A program made the position numbers and the translations under genes. Below are positions 1-7,706 of a DNA stretch of 64,000 nt, piece after piece (the stretch's first letter is position 1; each line of letters begins with the position of its first letter). Location of the stretch: contig DATCDN010000104.1 of the NCBI GenBank assembly GCA_036510675.1, positions 13,959 to 77,958 on the forward strand, in the 5' to 3' direction. Below the pieces are notes generated by a model. The model was not told the DNA's origin. It saw only the letters and a program-made list of their open reading frames with translations, and did no database searches. The DNA is from JAATGI01 sp036510675. GTDB taxonomy: Bacteria > Pseudomonadota > Alphaproteobacteria > ATCC43930 > CGMCC-115725.

Positions 1-412
1 GCGTCGGCCTGACGGTATCCGCCCGCCGCCGCCGGTCCCGCGCGTTCGGCGCGCGATTCTTGCCCGTATTCTTAAGTCCCTCACAAAGAGTTGTGAGGGA
101 CGACAGGCCCGCTTTTCCGCCATCGGCGGGACGCTTCGCGCGGGTTTAGGCCACCTCAAACTGGCGCCCGCGACTCGGGGGTATTGAACCCGCTGGCCTT
201 TGTGCGTTACTTTAACCGCTGAAACGAGCCGATAGGGCTTGGAGGGGCTGCGTGGGCGTATTGTGCGGTACAATGTCGTCCCAAAAGACGGGGGCCAAGG
301 CTGGGCCTTGGAGTTTCACCGACTTTTCCCGGGCCGCCCGTTATCGCCCGTGCCGCGCAATAAATCCCGTTAGCCGCCCCCCTGTTAGGCGCCCCGCCGC
401 GAGGGCGCCCTG
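1..412. other. Non-coding leader upstream of the capsule gene
   Basis: No convincing gene is seen in these 412 bases. They hold an 11-bp perfect hairpin at 76-101 and a second hairpin at 295-311 (7-bp arms CCAAGGC/GCCTTGG, 3-nt loop). Neither is followed by a T-run, so they are not obvious intrinsic terminators. The region may be the promoter and leader of the downstream gene, but no clear -35/-10 pair was found. Confidence 0.4.
76..101. other. Perfect 11-bp stem-loop
   Basis: Arms GTCCCTCACAA and TTGTGAGGGAC flank a 4-nt loop. There is no U-tract on either side. It could be an mRNA hairpin, a protein-binding palindrome or the remnant of a terminator. Confidence 0.6.
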
Positions 413-1744
413 ATGGACGGCGACCGAACCGGCACCCCGTGCTATCTCATTCTTCAAGGCATGCCGACGCCGTTCTTGGCGAAACTGGGCGCGGCGCTCG
501 CCGCCCAAGGCTATACCGTGAAGAAGATCAATTTCACCGGCGGCGACCGGGTCTTTTGGCGCCTGCCCGGCGCGGCCGATTATCGCGGCGACCTCAAGGC
601 GTGGCCGAAATTTCTCGAAACGCGGCTCGTCGAGTGGCGCGTCTCCGACATCGTCCTGTTCGGGGATTGCCGGCCGCTGCATCGGGCCGCCGTCGCGGCC
701 GCGGCACGTCGCGGCATCCGGGTCCACGTCATCGAGGAAGGCTATCTGCGGCCCAACTGGATCACCGTGGCGAAGGACGGCGTCAACGGCAATTCGGTGC
801 TGCCACTGGACCCGGACTGGTTCCTGGCCGAGGCGGCGAAGCTGCCGCCCTGGCATCCCGGCGCTCAGGTCACCAGCCAGTTTCGCCGGCGCGCGGTATG
901 GGATGTCAGCTACCATGTCAGCTCGTTGGTGCTGCGCTGGTACTATCCGCGCTATCGCACCCATCTCGTCCTCAATCCGTTTCGCGAATATGCCGGCTGG
1001 GTCAAGCGCACGCTGCGCAAACCGCTGATCCGCCCGCGCACCCGCCGGGCGATCGAGACGCTCAATTCCTGGCGCGGAAAGCGGCCCTTCTTCCTGTTTC
1101 CGCTGCAACTCGAATCCGACAGCCAACTGGTATTTCACTCGACCTATGACGCGCTGCTGCCGGCCTTGGAATATGTCCTGGCCTCGTTCGCCCGGCATGC
1201 CCCGGCGGAGGCTGGCCTGGTCATCAAGGAGCATCCGCTCGATCCCGGCCTGACCGATTGGCACGCGAATGTGACGCGGGCGGCGGCACGCCTCGGCATC
1301 GCGGACCGGGTGCTGTACATCCGCGGTTGCGGGGTCGAGCCGATCCTGGACGGCTGCGCCGGCGTCGTCACGCTGAACAGCACGACGGGGTTCCTCGCCC
1401 TATCGGCGGCGGTGCCGGTGGTCGCGCTGGCCAAGGCGATCTACAACATGCCGGGCCTGACGTTCCAAGACGGGCTGGACCGGTTCTGGGCCGAGGCGAC
1501 CCGGCCCGATCCGGCGGTGTTCGATGCCTTCCGCCGCGTCGTCGCCCATCGCACGCAGGTCAATGGCGGCTTCTTCAGCACCGCCGGCTTGGCGCTGGCC
1601 GTCGAAGGCACGATCGCCCGGCTGATCGAGCGCGCGGCGCGCCAGCCGGTGATCTGGGCGATGCCCGTGCCGGTCGAGCGGGATCCCGCCAACCACGCGG
1701 AACGCCACGAAGCCGAAGCCGTGCGGGCGCGGATCAGCCTTTAA
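413..1744 (+). CDS. Capsular polysaccharide glycosyltransferase, KpsS/LipB-like
   Basis: The 443-residue protein resembles the Capsule_synth (KpsS/KpsC) family. In that family KpsS acts in the cytoplasm as a Kdo transferase building the lipid-linked primer of group 2-type capsules. Supporting signatures are PLQLESD near residue 227, IKEHPLDPG near 272, the VVTLNSTTGF loop near 320 and the YNMPGLTFQ stretch near 345, all typical of the C-terminal donor-binding half. No signal peptide or membrane segment is seen. The ATG has a GAGGG stretch about 8 nt upstream. No other capsule genes lie in the window, so it may act as an orphan or belong to a cluster to the left. The exact sugar is not predictable. 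Confidence 0.8.
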   Translation: MDGDRTGTPCYLILQGMPTPFLAKLGAALAAQGYTVKKINFTGGDRVFWRLPGAADYRGDLKAWPKFLETRLVEWRVSDIVLFGDCRPLHRAAVAAAARRGIRVHVIEEGYLRPNWITVAKDGVNGNSVLPLDPDWFLAEAAKLPPWHPGAQVTSQFRRRAVWDVSYHVSSLVLRWYYPRYRTHLVLNPFREYAGWVKRTLRKPLIRPRTRRAIETLNSWRGKRPFFLFPLQLESDSQLVFHSTYDALLPALEYVLASFARHAPAEAGLVIKEHPLDPGLTDWHANVTRAAARLGIADRVLYIRGCGVEPILDGCAGVVTLNSTTGFLALSAAVPVVALAKAIYNMPGLTFQDGLDRFWAEATRPDPAVFDAFRRVVAHRTQVNGGFFSTAGLALAVEGTIARLIERAARQPVIWAMPVPVERDPANHAERHEAEAVRARISL

Positions 1745-2255
1745 GCTGCTTCGTCAAGCCGACGAAATCGACGGCACCCCAGTGCTCGACAAAAAGCCCA
1801 TCCTTGACGCGCAGGATGTCGGTCGAGTTCCACACCGCCTTCTTGCCGGTCGCGGGAATGCCGAGATAGGTGTCCTTGTGCGTGCCGGTCCAGATCAGAT
1901 TGGCGGCAATCAGGTCGCCATGGACCACGCGGATGTCGGTGCTGAGCGTGACATCGGGGAATGCCTTGAAGCGCGCCGCGAAATAGGCTTTGGCCTGGGC
2001 ACGCCCGTTCAAATTCGCCGGCGCCGCATGGGCCATGATCAGCGCCTGGTGATTGGTATAGGCGCTGTCGGAATAGACCTTGTCGAACAGCTCGACATCA
2101 TGGCTGTTGATCGCCGCGATCATCCGATCGAGGCACGCATTGGTGGCCGCCTCGTCGGCGCCGTCGGCGGCATGCGCCGGACCACCCGCTGATGCCAGCA
2201 TGCCGAGCGCGGCACTCCCCAATGATACCGTCTTGAGCATGTCCCGTCGGTCCAT
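1734..2255 (-). CDS. Tat-exported SnoaL-like / nuclear transport factor 2-fold protein
   Basis: This 173-residue protein starts with MDRRDMLK, a compact twin-arginine-type leader followed by a hydrophobic stretch and an AHA cleavage site near residue 28. The rest matches SnoaL-like polyketide cyclase/ester cyclase proteins: an N-terminal helix (ACLDRMIAAINSHD), a cone-shaped barrel and a C-terminal GLFVEHWGAVD strand. Such proteins bind or isomerise small hydrophobic molecules, and many have no known substrate. The start is fixed by GGAGGG 5 nt upstream; a longer reading frame to 2510 lacks that support. Its 3' end overlaps the 3' end of the convergent capsule gene by 11 bp. The substrate is unknown. 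Confidence 0.75.
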   Translation of the reverse strand: MDRRDMLKTVSLGSAALGMLASAGGPAHAADGADEAATNACLDRMIAAINSHDVELFDKVYSDSAYTNHQALIMAHAAPANLNGRAQAKAYFAARFKAFPDVTLSTDIRVVHGDLIAANLIWTGTHKDTYLGIPATGKKAVWNSTDILRVKDGLFVEHWGAVDFVGLTKQLKG

Positions 2256-2307
2256 TTGATCCCTCCATGATCCTTGTGCCGCGTGCCCCGGTCCCGTCGC
2301 GCCGGGG

Positions 2308-2335
2308 CTTGATCGACGGCACCAATATACCATAT
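2308..2335 (+). promoter_or_regulatory. Candidate RpoH (sigma-32) heat-shock promoter
   Basis: CTTGATC at 2308-2314 is followed, after 13 nt, by TACCATAT at 2328-2335. This closely matches the RpoH consensus (CTTGAAA, 11-16 nt, CCCCATnT) and faces the Hsp20 gene. Transcription would begin near 2342. Confidence 0.65.
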
Positions 2336-2341
2336 CTCTCC

Positions 2342-2430
2342 ATGGCGGCGATGCCTTTGGGAGCGCTGCCGGATCGAGCGGGTGCCAGACCGGGCCCGCA
2401 TCCGGGACTCGCTCAGATCGAGGAGGTCCG
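2342..2430 (+). promoter_or_regulatory. Probable ROSE-type RNA thermometer in the Hsp20 leader
   Basis: The 5' leader of about 90 nt ends in a hairpin that hides the ribosome-binding site. GGAC (2405-2408) pairs with GTCC (2426-2429), and TC-CTC (from TCGCTC) pairs with GAGGA, leaving single bulged G residues on both sides. The anti-Shine-Dalgarno strand carries TCGCT (2409-2413), which fits the U(U/C)GCU signature of ROSE elements. ROSE hairpins melt on heating and let ribosomes reach AGGAGG (2421-2426). An upstream GC-rich stretch could form the extra hairpins seen in this family. Confidence 0.6.
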
Positions 2431-2985
2431 ATGCCGCGCTTGTCGCTGTTCAATTCGCCCTTGCTACTAGGCTTCGACCAGTTCGAGCGGGCGCTTGACC
2501 GGGTCAGCAAGACCGCCGTCGATGGCTATCCGCCCTATAATGTCGAGCAGACGGGCGATAACGCGCTGCGCATCACCCTCGCGGTGGCGGGCTTCGCCGC
2601 CGACGATCTGGCCGTGCAGGTCGAGGATCGGCAACTGGTGGTGCGCGGCAAGCACACCGACGAGCGCGAGCGTGTCTATCTTCACCGCGGCATCGCGGCC
2701 CGTCAGTTCCAACGCTCCTTCGTTCTGGCCGAGGGAATCGAAGTGCTGAACGCCGCGCTCGATAACGGCTTGCTGCATATCGATCTCGTCCGGCACGTCC
2801 CCGAGGGGCAGGTGCGGACGATCGCGATCGCGACCGCGCGGGCGCGGCCGCAACCCATCGATACGAACAGCGGGCCGATCCTCGGCGCGCCGGCCAACGG
2901 GACCGGATCCCGGGGCGGGACGACCGGACTAGACGCAAACGGACAAAGCAAGGGCGGTGCCGATGGGACCGACCGGAAAGGATAA
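2431..2985 (+). CDS. Hsp20/alpha-crystallin family small heat-shock protein
   Basis: This cytoplasmic ATP-independent holdase has 184 residues. The alpha-crystallin domain spans about residues 32-128 and includes the ITLAVAGFAADDLAVQVED strand pair, LVVRGKH and a FVLAEGIEVLNAALDNGLL stretch (the usual A-x-L-x-N-G-x-L signature). An unusually long Gly/Asn-rich tail follows (about residues 140-184), in place of the short I-x-I tail of IbpA. AGGAGG lies 4 nt before the ATG and is probably masked by the leader hairpin. An RpoH-like promoter lies upstream, and a DUF1150 gene follows directly, as is common in alphaproteobacteria. Confidence 0.9.
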   Translation: MPRLSLFNSPLLLGFDQFERALDRVSKTAVDGYPPYNVEQTGDNALRITLAVAGFAADDLAVQVEDRQLVVRGKHTDERERVYLHRGIAARQFQRSFVLAEGIEVLNAALDNGLLHIDLVRHVPEGQVRTIAIATARARPQPIDTNSGPILGAPANGTGSRGGTTGLDANGQSKGGADGTDRKG

Positions 2986-2987
2986 CG

Positions 2988-3206
2988 ATGATGACCGCGA
3001 TGGAACGATGGAAGCAATTGCCGGCGCAGGAATTCGTCACGCTGGGCATGCAGAATCTGGCCTATATCAAGCCGGTTACGGTCAACGATCACTTGGCCTT
3101 CGCCATCCACGCCGCCGACGGCACGCCGATGGCGGTGCTGGATGACCGCCTGATCGCGGAGGCGGCGATCCGCCAGCACGAGCTGGAACCGCTCAGCGTT
3201 CACTGA
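2988..3206 (+). CDS. DUF1150 family protein
   Basis: This small cytoplasmic protein (72 residues) matches DUF1150. That family is typically found right after an Hsp20 gene in alphaproteobacteria. The recognisable core runs from QEFVTLGMQNLAYIKPV to a C-terminal helix ending HELEPLSVH. It starts 3 nt after the Hsp20 stop codon, so it is very likely co-transcribed and heat-regulated. Its biochemical role is unknown; the pairing suggests a helper or adaptor in proteostasis. An alternative ATG lies at codon 2 or 5. Confidence 0.85.
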   Translation: MMTAMERWKQLPAQEFVTLGMQNLAYIKPVTVNDHLAFAIHAADGTPMAVLDDRLIAEAAIRQHELEPLSVH

Positions 3207-3223
3207 ACCATAGCAGCGGATGG

Positions 3224-3751
3224 TTATTTGCCGGGCGGGGGCGCCATGCCATCGCCCGGCACGATTTTCTCAACGAGGACCGTGGCCTTTTCCCCCACCC
3301 CGAACGGTCCCGGAATCGCGTGATGGACCGGCGGCAGGCTTTTCAGATAGGCCGCGATGGCCTGCCGATCCGCTGATGTCAGCACGCCGAAATTCTCCCA
3401 CGGCATGGCCGGGGACAGGATGCGCCCATCCGGCCGCTTCCCGGTGGTGAACGCGGTGATGATCTGATCCGCCGACCAATTGCCGAGCCCCGTCTCCTTG
3501 TCCGGCGTCAGATTGCGGCCGACGAACACGCCGAGACCGGGCACCTCGAAGCCGACATCGGAGCCGCCGAGCCGATGGGCCAGGTCGGGCTTGCCGAGCA
3601 GCGAGCCGGCCGTGTGGCAATCGCCGCAGCCCATGATCGCGACCAGATACTGGCCGCGCGCGATCTGATCGTCGGCGGCGTGCCCCGAATTCGCGCCGAT
3701 CGTTGCCAGTGCCAGAACCGCGCCGAGCGCGGCGCCGCGAATTGCAACCAT
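3224..3751 (-). CDS. Secreted monohaem cytochrome c
   Basis: The 175-residue precursor has an N-terminal signal peptide (hydrophobic residues about 7-20, likely cleavage after GHA near 25). A single class I cytochrome c domain follows, with CGDCH binding haem (Cys42, Cys45, His46). Met116 in SPAMPWENF is the likely sixth ligand. It resembles periplasmic cytochromes that accept electrons from dehydrogenases, such as the cytochrome subunits of sorbitol/alcohol dehydrogenases, but no dehydrogenase is adjacent. The ATG has GGGGGGAGA 6 nt upstream; an upstream TTG at 3769 is less likely. It is convergent with the DUF1150 gene. Confidence 0.85.
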   Translation of the reverse strand: MVAIRGAALGAVLALATIGANSGHAADDQIARGQYLVAIMGCGDCHTAGSLLGKPDLAHRLGGSDVGFEVPGLGVFVGRNLTPDKETGLGNWSADQIITAFTTGKRPDGRILSPAMPWENFGVLTSADRQAIAAYLKSLPPVHHAIPGPFGVGEKATVLVEKIVPGDGMAPPPGK

Positions 3752-3937
3752 GAGTCCATCTCCCCCCAATGTTTCCGGCCTGTTCCGCCGGACACCGCCT
3801 GATTACCACGATTCTACGATAGCGAGCAACGGGCCGGGATGAAAATGACCGCCACATCATCTAGTCAGGTTCGCGGAACGTCCTGAGGCCGAATCGGCGA
3901 ATCGTCCTAGATGTTGTGCGCCGACGCGATCGATGGT

Positions 3938-4402
3938 TTAGGCGGCGTTGCTGGTCGGGCGATCGGTCAGCAGCGCGTAAAGCGCCTCGGCGCGGTCGGT
4001 GCCGCGCAGCTTTTCACACATGATCCGGTCGCGAAAGAGGCGCGAGACCCGCGCCAGCGCCTTCAGATGCTCGGCGCCGGCATTCTGGGGCACCAGCAGG
4101 ACGAAGATCAGGTCTACCGGTTGCTCATCGATGGCGTCGAACGCCACCGGCTTCTCCAGCCGGGCAAAGAGGCCGTAAAGCCGCTCCAGCCCCGGCAGCT
4201 TACCGTGTGGCACCGCCGTGCCCATGCCGACGCCGGTGCTGCCCAGGCGCTCGCGCTCCCACAGCACTTCGAAGACCGCGCGCTCCTCGCGTCCGACCAT
4301 CGGCGCGGCGCGGCGCGCCAACTCCACGAGGGCCTGGCGTTTGCTGGTAGCGCGCAGATTGGCGATCACGCTCGCCGGCGTGATGAGATCGTCGATCTCC
4401 AT
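3938..4402 (-). CDS. ptsN: PTS IIA-like nitrogen-regulatory protein PtsN
   Basis: This EIIA-Ntr (154 residues) is the final phosphoacceptor of the regulatory PTS-Ntr chain (PtsP-NPr-PtsN). It controls potassium transport, carbon/nitrogen balance and, in some species, the stringent response. His66 in GTAVPHGK is the phosphorylation site. The single EIIA type-2 domain fills the protein (about residues 5-148). It lies 123 nt downstream of rpoN on the same strand, with a strong hairpin in the gap. In most proteobacteria hpf sits between the two genes, and it is missing here. Confidence 0.93.
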   Translation of the reverse strand: MEIDDLITPASVIANLRATSKRQALVELARRAAPMVGREERAVFEVLWERERLGSTGVGMGTAVPHGKLPGLERLYGLFARLEKPVAFDAIDEQPVDLIFVLLVPQNAGAEHLKALARVSRLFRDRIMCEKLRGTDRAEALYALLTDRPTSNAA

Positions 4403-4436
4403 CAGGGTTGCTTTAGTGCCTCGTTGCCTGGCATTC

Positions 4437-4463
4437 GGATGGGGCGGGCCGCGCCCGCCATCC
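4437..4463. other. Strong GC hairpin between rpoN and ptsN
   Basis: Arms GGATGG-CGGGC and GCCCG-CCATCC form a stem with a 2-nt bulge and a 3-nt loop. No U-run follows on the minus strand. It could stabilise or attenuate the rpoN-ptsN transcript. Confidence 0.5.
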
Positions 4464-4525
4464 GCTGGCGCCGCATCCTAAGGAGCGGCCCGACCCTGTC
4501 AAGCGATGGCGCCACGAATCGCCGG

Positions 4526-5965
4526 TCATGCGAGGAATGAGGCGTGATCGCGACGGCGCTGAACCGAGGAGGGAATGTGCATCGCCTCGCGATATTTGGC
4601 GACGGTGCGCCGTGCGACGGCGACGCCGTCGCGCCGCAGCAGAGTGACCAGCCGGTCGTCCGAGAGGATCGCCGCCTGCTCGGTATCGATCAGCGCCTTG
4701 ATGCGAAAGCGCACCGCCTCGGCCGAGAGGGCGTCGCCCCCGGTCGCCGACGCCACCGCGGCGGTAAAAAAATACTTCAGCTCGAACAGGCCGCGCGGCG
4801 TCGCGATGTATTTGTTCGCGGTGACGCGGCTCACCGTGCTCTCATGCATGCCGATCTCGGCGGCGATATCGCGCAGCACCAGCGGCCGCAAATGCTGAAC
4901 GCCGTGGCGGAAAAATCCATCCTGCTGGCGCACGATTTCGCGCGCCACCTTGATGATGGTGGTGGCGCGCTGATGCAGCGCCTTCGCCAGCCAATTGGCT
5001 TGCCGCAGGCGCTCGGCGATGTATTCGCGCTCGGGCTTGGCCCGGCTTTTGCCGCTGATTTCGGCGTAATAGCGGCGATTCACGAGGACGCGCGGCAGGG
5101 TCTCGCCGTTGAGCTCCACCGCCCAGTCGCCGTTCGGCAGGGCGCGCAGCAACACTTCCGGCACCACCGGCGTCGCCAGCACCGGGTCGAAGGCGAGCCC
5201 CGGCTTGGGGTCGAGCGCCTTGATCTCCGCCACCATCTCGGCAAGGTCCTCGGCATCGACGCCGCACAGACGCATCAAACCGGCCCCATCCCGGCTAGCG
5301 AGCAGCGGCAAATGGTCCAACAGCGCCTGCATTGCCGGATCGAGGCGGTTGCGCTCCTTGAGCTGCAAGCCGAGGCATTCGCGCAAATCGCGCGCGCCGA
5401 TGCCGGCCGGATCGCATTGCTGCAGCCGTGACAGCACCATTTCGGCACGCGCCGTCGGACAGCCCAGCCGGACCGCCAGTTCCGCCAGGTCGCCGGCGAG
5501 ATAGCCCGCCTCGTCCACCATCTCCACCAGCTCGGCCCCGATCAGGCGATCCACCGGATCGGCGATGTCCACCGCGAGCTGTTCCAGGAGATGCTCGCGC
5601 AGCGTCTTGGGGCGGCTCGGCGTGCGGTCCAGACCCGGCACCTCTTCCATCGGTCCGAGCCGGGGCTTGGCCGATTGCCACGCCGCCGGATCGCCGCCGA
5701 AATCGAGCCTTCCATCGCCGTCGCTGCCCGCCGCTTCGGTCGTTATTTCGGCATCGCCGCCGCTTTCCTGGGCGGAGGGCGGCGCCTCGGCCCCTTCATC
5801 GCCGCCCTCGTCGCGGTCCAGCAGCGGATTGGTCTCGAGCTCGCTATCGATGAACTGGTTCAGCTCCTGGCTCGATAATTGCAACAGCTTGATCGCCTGC
5901 TGCAATTGCGGGGTCATTACCAGGGCCTGCGATTGGCGCAGGTCAAGCCGCTGTGAGAAAATCAT
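4526..5965 (-). CDS. rpoN: RNA polymerase sigma-54 factor RpoN
   Basis: Sigma-54 (479 residues) directs RNA polymerase to -24/-12 promoters that need AAA+ activators, for nitrogen assimilation, motility and other functions. Region I is at the N-terminus (SQRLDLRQSQALVMTPQLQQ, glutamine/leucine-rich activator-interacting domain). Region II is acidic (about 50-85, GGDEGAEAPP). The core-binding and helix-turn-helix regions follow. The RpoN box ARRTVAKYRE at 451-460 reads the -24 element. Alphaproteobacterial rpoN usually follows lptB; here the upstream neighbour is an unrelated flavin monooxygenase gene read in the same direction, 72 nt away. Confidence 0.97.
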   Translation of the reverse strand: MIFSQRLDLRQSQALVMTPQLQQAIKLLQLSSQELNQFIDSELETNPLLDRDEGGDEGAEAPPSAQESGGDAEITTEAAGSDGDGRLDFGGDPAAWQSAKPRLGPMEEVPGLDRTPSRPKTLREHLLEQLAVDIADPVDRLIGAELVEMVDEAGYLAGDLAELAVRLGCPTARAEMVLSRLQQCDPAGIGARDLRECLGLQLKERNRLDPAMQALLDHLPLLASRDGAGLMRLCGVDAEDLAEMVAEIKALDPKPGLAFDPVLATPVVPEVLLRALPNGDWAVELNGETLPRVLVNRRYYAEISGKSRAKPEREYIAERLRQANWLAKALHQRATTIIKVAREIVRQQDGFFRHGVQHLRPLVLRDIAAEIGMHESTVSRVTANKYIATPRGLFELKYFFTAAVASATGGDALSAEAVRFRIKALIDTEQAAILSDDRLVTLLRRDGVAVARRTVAKYREAMHIPSSVQRRRDHASFLA

Positions 5966-6037
5966 GGCTGCCTTCTAACTTGCCGCGGTGCGAACCGCAA
6001 GCCAATGCAATGCAAAAAGCGGGCCAAGTCGGCCGTT

Positions 6038-7363
6038 CTATCGAAAAAACTGGTTCCCTGGTCGCGGCAGGCCGAGATTCTCGCGCAGTGTCTTCCCCTC
6101 ATAATCGCGGCGGAGGATGCCCCGGCGCTGCAATTCCGGGACCACCTTGTCCACGAACTCATCGAGGCCGCCGGGCACATGCGAGAACAGCATGTTGAAC
6201 CCATCCGACCCTTCCTCATGGAGCCATTGCTCCATCTGATCGGCGATGGTCCGGGGCGTGCCGACCATGGCGTTGCCGTAATAGGAGCCGGCGCGCTGGG
6301 CGAGCTGCCGCACGGTCCAGCCGGTCCGCCGAGCGATCTCGACCATGCGGTCGCGGCCCGACTGGCTGGCGTTGCTTGGCGGAATCTCGGGCAGCGTCGC
6401 GTCGGGGTCGAATTTCGACGCGTCGGTGCCGAGCTGGATCGACAGCGAGGCGATGCCGCTGTCGTAATGGACGAGACTGTCGAGCGTGGCGCGCTTTGCC
6501 TGTGCCTCCTCGACCGTGTCGCCGATGACGCAGAAACAGCCGGGCAGTATCTTGAGATGGTCGGGATCGCGGCCCAGCTTTTTCATCCGGCCTTTGACAT
6601 CGGCATAGAATTTCTTCGCCGCCGCGAGGTCGAGCGAGGAGCCGAAGATCACTTCGGCGACCTCGGCGGCGAATTGGCGCCCGGCCTCGGACGCGCCGGC
6701 CTGGACAATCACCGGCCAGCCCTGGATCGGCCGCGCGATGTTGAGCGGCCCGCGCACCGAAAAATAGTCGCCTTTGTGATTGAGGGTGTGAATCTTGGCG
6801 GGGTCGAAATAGATGCCTTCCGCGACATTGCGGACGAAGGCGTCGTCGGCGAACGAATCCCACAGGCCGGTGACGACGTCATAGAACTCACGCGCGCGGC
6901 GATAGCGCTCGTCATGCTCGACATGCTCATCGAGGCCGAAATTCAGCGCGGCGTCGGGGTTGGACGTGGTGACGATGTTCCAGCCGGCGCGCCCGCCGCT
7001 GAGATGGTCGAGCGACGAGAAGCGCCGCGCGACGTGATAGGGTTCATCGAAGGTGGTCGAGCCGGTCGCGATCAGGCCGAGATGGGTCGTCGCCGTCGCC
7101 AGCGCCGGCAGCAGAATCATCGGGTCGAACGAGGTGACGGTGGCGCTGCGCATCAGCGCCTTCATCGGCATGTTCAGCACGGCGAGGTGATCGGCCATGA
7201 AGAACGCGTCGAACTTGCCGCGCTCCAGCGTCTGGGCAAAGCGACGGATATGCTCGAAGTTGAAATTGGCGTCGGGCCAAGCACCGGGATATCGCCACCA
7301 GGCAGTATGAATGCCGACGGGCCGCATGAACGCGCCGAGGCGGAGTTGTTTCTGCTGAGTCAT
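6038..7363 (-). CDS. FMN-dependent LLM-class monooxygenase (NtaA/SnaA/DszA family)
   Basis: The 441-residue protein belongs to the bacterial luciferase-like superfamily, in the branch of nitrilotriacetate and dibenzothiophene-sulfone monooxygenases (class C two-component flavin monooxygenases). Recognisable blocks are the N-terminal PVGIHTAWWRYPGAWPDA, ADHLAVLN, LDHLSGGRAGWNIVTT near residue 125, the HKGDYFSVRGPLN block and FNMLFSHVPGGLDEFVDKVVP near the end. It needs reduced FMN from a separate reductase. A flavin-reductase-like gene lies at 18761-19267, but a link is only possible, not shown. The substrate is unknown; many relatives attack sulfur or chelator compounds. A cluster of direct repeats lies just upstream. 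Confidence 0.88.
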   Translation of the reverse strand: MTQQKQLRLGAFMRPVGIHTAWWRYPGAWPDANFNFEHIRRFAQTLERGKFDAFFMADHLAVLNMPMKALMRSATVTSFDPMILLPALATATTHLGLIATGSTTFDEPYHVARRFSSLDHLSGGRAGWNIVTTSNPDAALNFGLDEHVEHDERYRRAREFYDVVTGLWDSFADDAFVRNVAEGIYFDPAKIHTLNHKGDYFSVRGPLNIARPIQGWPVIVQAGASEAGRQFAAEVAEVIFGSSLDLAAAKKFYADVKGRMKKLGRDPDHLKILPGCFCVIGDTVEEAQAKRATLDSLVHYDSGIASLSIQLGTDASKFDPDATLPEIPPSNASQSGRDRMVEIARRTGWTVRQLAQRAGSYYGNAMVGTPRTIADQMEQWLHEEGSDGFNMLFSHVPGGLDEFVDKVVPELQRRGILRRDYEGKTLRENLGLPRPGNQFFR

Positions 7364-7421
7364 ACCGTGAGTTTTACCTCATCCCCAAGCGGGTGTGGAG
7401 CGGTCACCGCTCATGCCACCC

Positions 7422-7537
7422 ATCGGCTTCCGCTGATTGGCTTTCCGCGGTGTCAAATCGGCTTGGATGGCCAAAATCGGCTTTCGATTGGCTTCGTTTC
7501 GACCTCCGCCCCTTGATTCCGCTCCGCATATTGGCTT
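7422..7537. repeat. Six direct copies of AT(C/T)GGCTT
   Basis: Copies start at 7422, 7436, 7457, 7476, 7487 and 7530, all in the same orientation (AAGCC(A/G)AT on the minus strand). The spacing is irregular, 11-21 nt for the first five. The array ends about 60 nt upstream of the monooxygenase start, where an operator would lie. Such clustering is unlikely by chance; the bound factor is unknown. Confidence 0.6.
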
Positions 7538-7671
7538 CGTTCGGCAAAATATCATTTTTCTCCCATCCCAATCCGCCGGCATCACGCTGGCACCGACGTC
7601 ATGTAACGCTTTTTGCGTTCGATTCAAGAGCCTCGCGTGGACCTCGCCATTTGGGATTCTTGCCAATCTCG

Positions 7672-7695
7672 CTGACTAGTCTTATGTCTAGTCAG
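7672..7695 (+). promoter_or_regulatory. Palindromic operator of the Phd/PIN toxin-antitoxin operon
   Basis: CTGACTAG (7672-7679) and CTAGTCAG (7688-7695) form a perfect 8-bp inverted repeat with an 8-nt spacer. It overlaps a weak promoter (TTGCCA at 7660-7665, TTATGT at 7682-7687, 16-nt spacing) and runs into the AGGAGGT ribosome site. That is the expected place for binding by the antitoxin-toxin complex, as in Phd/Doc autoregulation. Confidence 0.65.
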
Positions 7696-7706
7696 GAGGT
7701 GATCGC

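Larger units (their letters stand above)
7364..7706. other. Divergent regulatory region between monooxygenase and toxin-antitoxin operon
   Basis: These 343 bases hold no gene I can support. They contain six copies of AT(C/T)GGCTT between 7422 and 7537, an AT-richer stretch around 7540-7560, and the toxin-antitoxin promoter/operator at 7660-7695. Confidence 0.6.

Noticed and set aside
76..101. Hairpin as an intrinsic terminator
   Set aside because: No T-run on either side; kept only as an unexplained stem-loop.
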